A model generated the notes under the pieces. It searched no databases, was not told where the DNA came from, and saw only the letters and a program-made list of their open reading frames with translations. A stretch of DNA of 64,000 bases from Trichoplax sp. H2 (Eukaryota; Placozoa; Uniplacotomia; Trichoplacea): NCBI GenBank assembly GCA_003344405.1, contig NOWV01000114.1:1-64000 (forward strand), given 5' to 3'. Positions 60,911 to 64,000 of the stretch are shown piece after piece (the first letter of the stretch is position 1; the number at the start of each line of letters is the position of its first letter). The translations under genes were made by a program, and so were the position numbers.

Positions 60911-63491
60911 ATGCCTGTAAGTAACCCACTAATTTCTTAAATATTTTAAATTTTTATAATTATAGTATAGTGCGATTACGTGTATATTAGTTACAGCGCT
61001 GTATAGCATAGTACTGACCAGACCTCTTAGTATCGACACTGATTTTGCAATTTCGGTGATTGCTTTTCGGATGAACTCTTGAAGAAATACAGTTGTACTG
61101 AAGGTGTACACTACAGTATTTACGTACAGTAAACGGTACAATCGCAATTCGATATTCTGCGCATTAATTTATAACTGTACCTAATATCAAATTTAAAATT
61201 ATATATTTTACATTAATCTGACTTTGATTCTGAGTGACCAAGGTATCCATTTGATCCAAGTCCGATACAATACTGTACTGTAATAATTGTGCGTTATGAT
61301 TATTATGGCTATTTGGAAAGACTTACTTTTGCGAAGTAACGTTGCATTTATTTATTCTCGAATCGGGTTAATTTAAAGAATCATTTACTTAAACGTTAAA
61401 CATATACGCAATACAGTATGTATACAGTAGTACTACAAAATAATTTCGGTAGTAACCTAACAAGAATCCGCACCAGTGATAACTATTACTGTGTTGTTAC
61501 GTATATTTGAAATCTGAAGCTGATTTTACAATTTTTCAGCTGAGTATGAAATTACATAAAGTACATGATGTGATAATTATATTGCAGTTATCAGTGACTT
61601 ACTTTACAGTCTCTCTCTGCCACTGTATAGTTCTATATTACACCGCAATAAACGCATGAGTGGGCAGCTAAGTGCCCTGCGATGGGCCTAGTATTTTACG
61701 AAAATTTACGTAAGATCCGTAACATGTGATAATTATTATTGTAAGGTGGATTACGATACCGTATCAGTTACTGTACTTCGAACGAAATCTAAAAAATAGG
61801 ATAAAAATGCTTTATTTAAGGCTTATCATTCTAGCTTTGCCAATCAAGGAAAGTCTATTGGTAACGTGGCCTTACTACCAATAAATACATCTTATAAAGG
61901 TCCCGCTCCAAAAGGAGGTTGATATTGCAGTACAGTACTTGAAAGATTGTATAATAATAATAGTTTATAGTAGAATTAATCTGATAGACGTATTACGCCG
62001 TCCCTAGTAATGTACATTATATTTGATACTAATGATACATTTTATTTCTAAGATGGATCTCCAGACATCATCGAGGAAGCTTTATATTTGTTCAAAGCTA
62101 ACATTTGGTTTAAGAATTATGAAGTTAAGGTTAGTATGTTTCGGTTTCACGGTACAGTAGTTGCTAAGAATTGCGTACTTCGTCTATTCTTAGAATAAAA
62201 CTTACTGAAATAGTTGTTACTTCTCAATCATACAACGCCATAAGCGTTGGATGGTAATAATGATACGGTTGCCATAAAACACTACAGTACAAGGAGATTG
62301 CGGATCGGCTGCTGCGATATATGCTTTGTGTTATCTATTAATACAGACTAGGAAACCAATATATAAAATTATCTTCCCTGTATAGGATAAAATTTAAGCT
62401 TTCTTAGTTATGACGATATAATATACTCGTATGTTAATTAATTATTCTCCAATATTTTATGTATGAGTAAGTAAGTCTATGCAGATTTAGTGGTCTTAGT
62501 CAGAAAATAGCACTAGCTTCCCGGTCATTGTGTGCGAGTATAGACAGCTAGTATTCTATAATATAGTCTCTTCAGTCCCCTTAGCTGAGAATTTTACGAA
62601 GTAAGGTACTGCACTGTAGCTTACCAAACTTGTCAAAATGGCCATAAGCTGAATTTTGATATTCAACGATAGAGCCATTCGTAAAGCATGGAACTATTTT
62701 TATTCAAAAATTACTATCGTATTCGTGTCATGTTTGTATTTAATATGTACACTTATTATTTAGAGCGATGCAGATAGAACTTTGATATACCTGACTCTTT
62801 ATATATCTGAATGTCTTAAAAAATTGCAGAAGGTAAATTGAGATAAGGCGTGCTTTAACAGCGTCTTCATTTCTAATAATTTTGATGAGCTATTACGTGT
62901 AATTGGGTCGTGATTGCATTTTATATGCTTTGTCTTTTATTAGTGTCCAACAAAAAATGCTGGTACTAAGGAATTATATACAGAAGCGTTAACCAATGTT
63001 GTTATACCAGGCGAGGCTGGATTCCCTCTTAGTTCTTTGTATCAGAAGCCCTCAAAATCAGACGGTGGTACTGCTGCATACATTAGCGATAAATTACCTA
63101 ACATCGAATAAATAGAACTGAATATTAACTACATACGAATATACGAAGAGTCACATTTATTTTACGTCATATTATTGCTTACAATTTGGATGACACTCAA
63201 ACTTACATTTATTTAAAAATGTTATCATTACTAATTTCTAATAGATTTAATGAGACTATATTTCACTCAATTACGTCAAGAGCTTGGTGTTCGTTTATTG
63301 GAAAAGGTCTACTGTGAACCTGATGGCAAGCCTAGCAAGGTATTTATACTTATATGAGAACTGATAAACCATTACGCAATGAAACTAGATATGGAAAATT
63401 GAATGTCATTCATATTGCTCGAATGTAATTCTAGTGGTGGATGTGTTTTTCCCGAAAGAAATTTATGGACAAGCGACTGGGGCAACCTTAA
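60911..63491 (+). CDS. ARPC3: Actin-related protein 2/3 complex subunit 3 (173 aa)
   Basis: The p21 subunit of the Arp2/3 complex, which nucleates branched actin. Seven exons: 60911-60916, 61821-61917, 62053-62129, 62764-62832, 62944-63064, 63245-63339, 63435-63491. The first coding exon holds just Met-Pro before a GTAAGT donor; the next opens AYHSSFANQGKSIGNVALLP. The chain then runs through EEALYLFKANIWFKNYEVK, SDADRTLIYLTLYISECLKK, VVIPGEAGFPLSSLYQKP, FTQLRQELGVRLLEKVY and ends WWMCFSRKKFMDKRLGQP. This follows animal ARPC3 throughout (178 aa in human). The donor at the end of exon 5 could also be three bases later (63067). Intron 1 is 904 bp with no other feature seen. Confidence 0.95.
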
Positions 63492-64000
63492 TTTAAGTTT
63501 TTAGAATGCCAGAAGCTACTTCAGCTACAAATAGAATCTTAACAGTTGTTATGAATTGTCTAAATAGTAGCATGACTATTTTGTATTGTACTTTATCAGT
63601 AGCCCTTAAAAATATCAGCGTACTTGATCTTGAATTGTGCATATCTACTGTTGAACGACCTTCAGCGGCTATTTTTGTTGTGCGACTCAGTAAACGTGTG
63701 AATACAATTTATGCATATTTTTGAATTCAAATTTGTCACTGTTGTACTCTAGATCAATAAAGTATATGAAATACAATTGCTGATGGTTTTTTAGGGCCAA
63801 GCTTAGAGTCTATTTATTCTGTCATTACTGAGACCAAGCGATTATTCTTGGGAATATCATCTATTACTATTTTAGAAAGTAGTTTTGACAATGATGCAGT
63901 GTGGAAGTTGGTATAAGAATAGTGTCACAAAGCTACAGCCTGAAAATATTTATCGTTGGATCCTACCTAACGTTAGGCATTTAATCAATATGCGATAAAT
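63492..64000. other. ARPC3 3' flank with unassigned open frame
   Basis: An ATG-initiated open frame runs 63506-63724 on plus (72 codons), and a second short open stretch lies around 63795-63915 after a TTTTTTAG acceptor-like site. Neither resembles a protein family I know. This could be 3' UTR, or exons of an unknown gene continuing past the window. Confidence 0.3.

Overview
This window looks like nuclear DNA from an early-branching animal. It is AT-rich, and its genes are cut by many short GT-AG introns. The products are conserved metazoan proteins, including a PRD-class homeobox gene whose intron sits at the classic homeodomain 46/47 position. Gene spacing, intron size and divergence suggest a placozoan (Trichoplax/Hoilungia type), but that is inference and not proven by the window. 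I found no bacterial-style operons, CRISPR arrays, rRNA or tRNA genes.

Layout. 1-6122: three nucleoside hydrolase paralogues. One is partial on the minus strand at the left edge (NH-A); two are on the plus strand (NH-B, NH-C). 7353-9963: LIS1/PAFAH1B1 on minus, 14 exons. 9964-16483: gene-poor. 16484-18267: a fourth nucleoside hydrolase on minus (NH-D). 18939-28657: PRPF8 on minus, 15 exons, one of them 4.9 kb. 30386-33426: RFC2 on plus, 11 exons. 34928-43845: CLUH on minus, 46 exons. 46357-47649: an intronless cytochrome-b5 front-end desaturase on plus. 49477-51212: a PRD-like homeobox gene on minus, followed upstream by a 5.7 kb gene-free stretch. 56895-59606: an RNFT1-type membrane RING E3 on minus, 9 exons. 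60911-63491: ARPC3 on plus, 7 exons. Splice models were built by hand from frame, GT-AG sites and family alignment. Every complete model closes in phase: LIS1 409 aa, PRPF8 2317, RFC2 331, CLUH 1246, RNFT1 426, ARPC3 173.

Apart from the nucleoside hydrolase cluster, the genes are unrelated housekeeping genes (splicing, DNA replication, dynein regulation, mitochondrial mRNA handling, actin nucleation, ER ubiquitination, lipid desaturation).

The most unusual signal is non-coding. Arrays of the pentamer TACTG and its reverse complement CAGTA fill all four head-to-head (divergent) intergenic regions: NH-A/NH-B, PRPF8/RFC2, CLUH/desaturase and RNFT1/ARPC3. They are nearly absent from the three tail-to-tail regions. 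One array holds a 132-bp near-perfect palindrome; others hold local duplications and hairpins. The nucleoside hydrolase paralogues also differ at the residue just before the conserved C-terminal metal-binding Asp (Trp, Phe or Cys), which suggests divergent chemistry or specificity.
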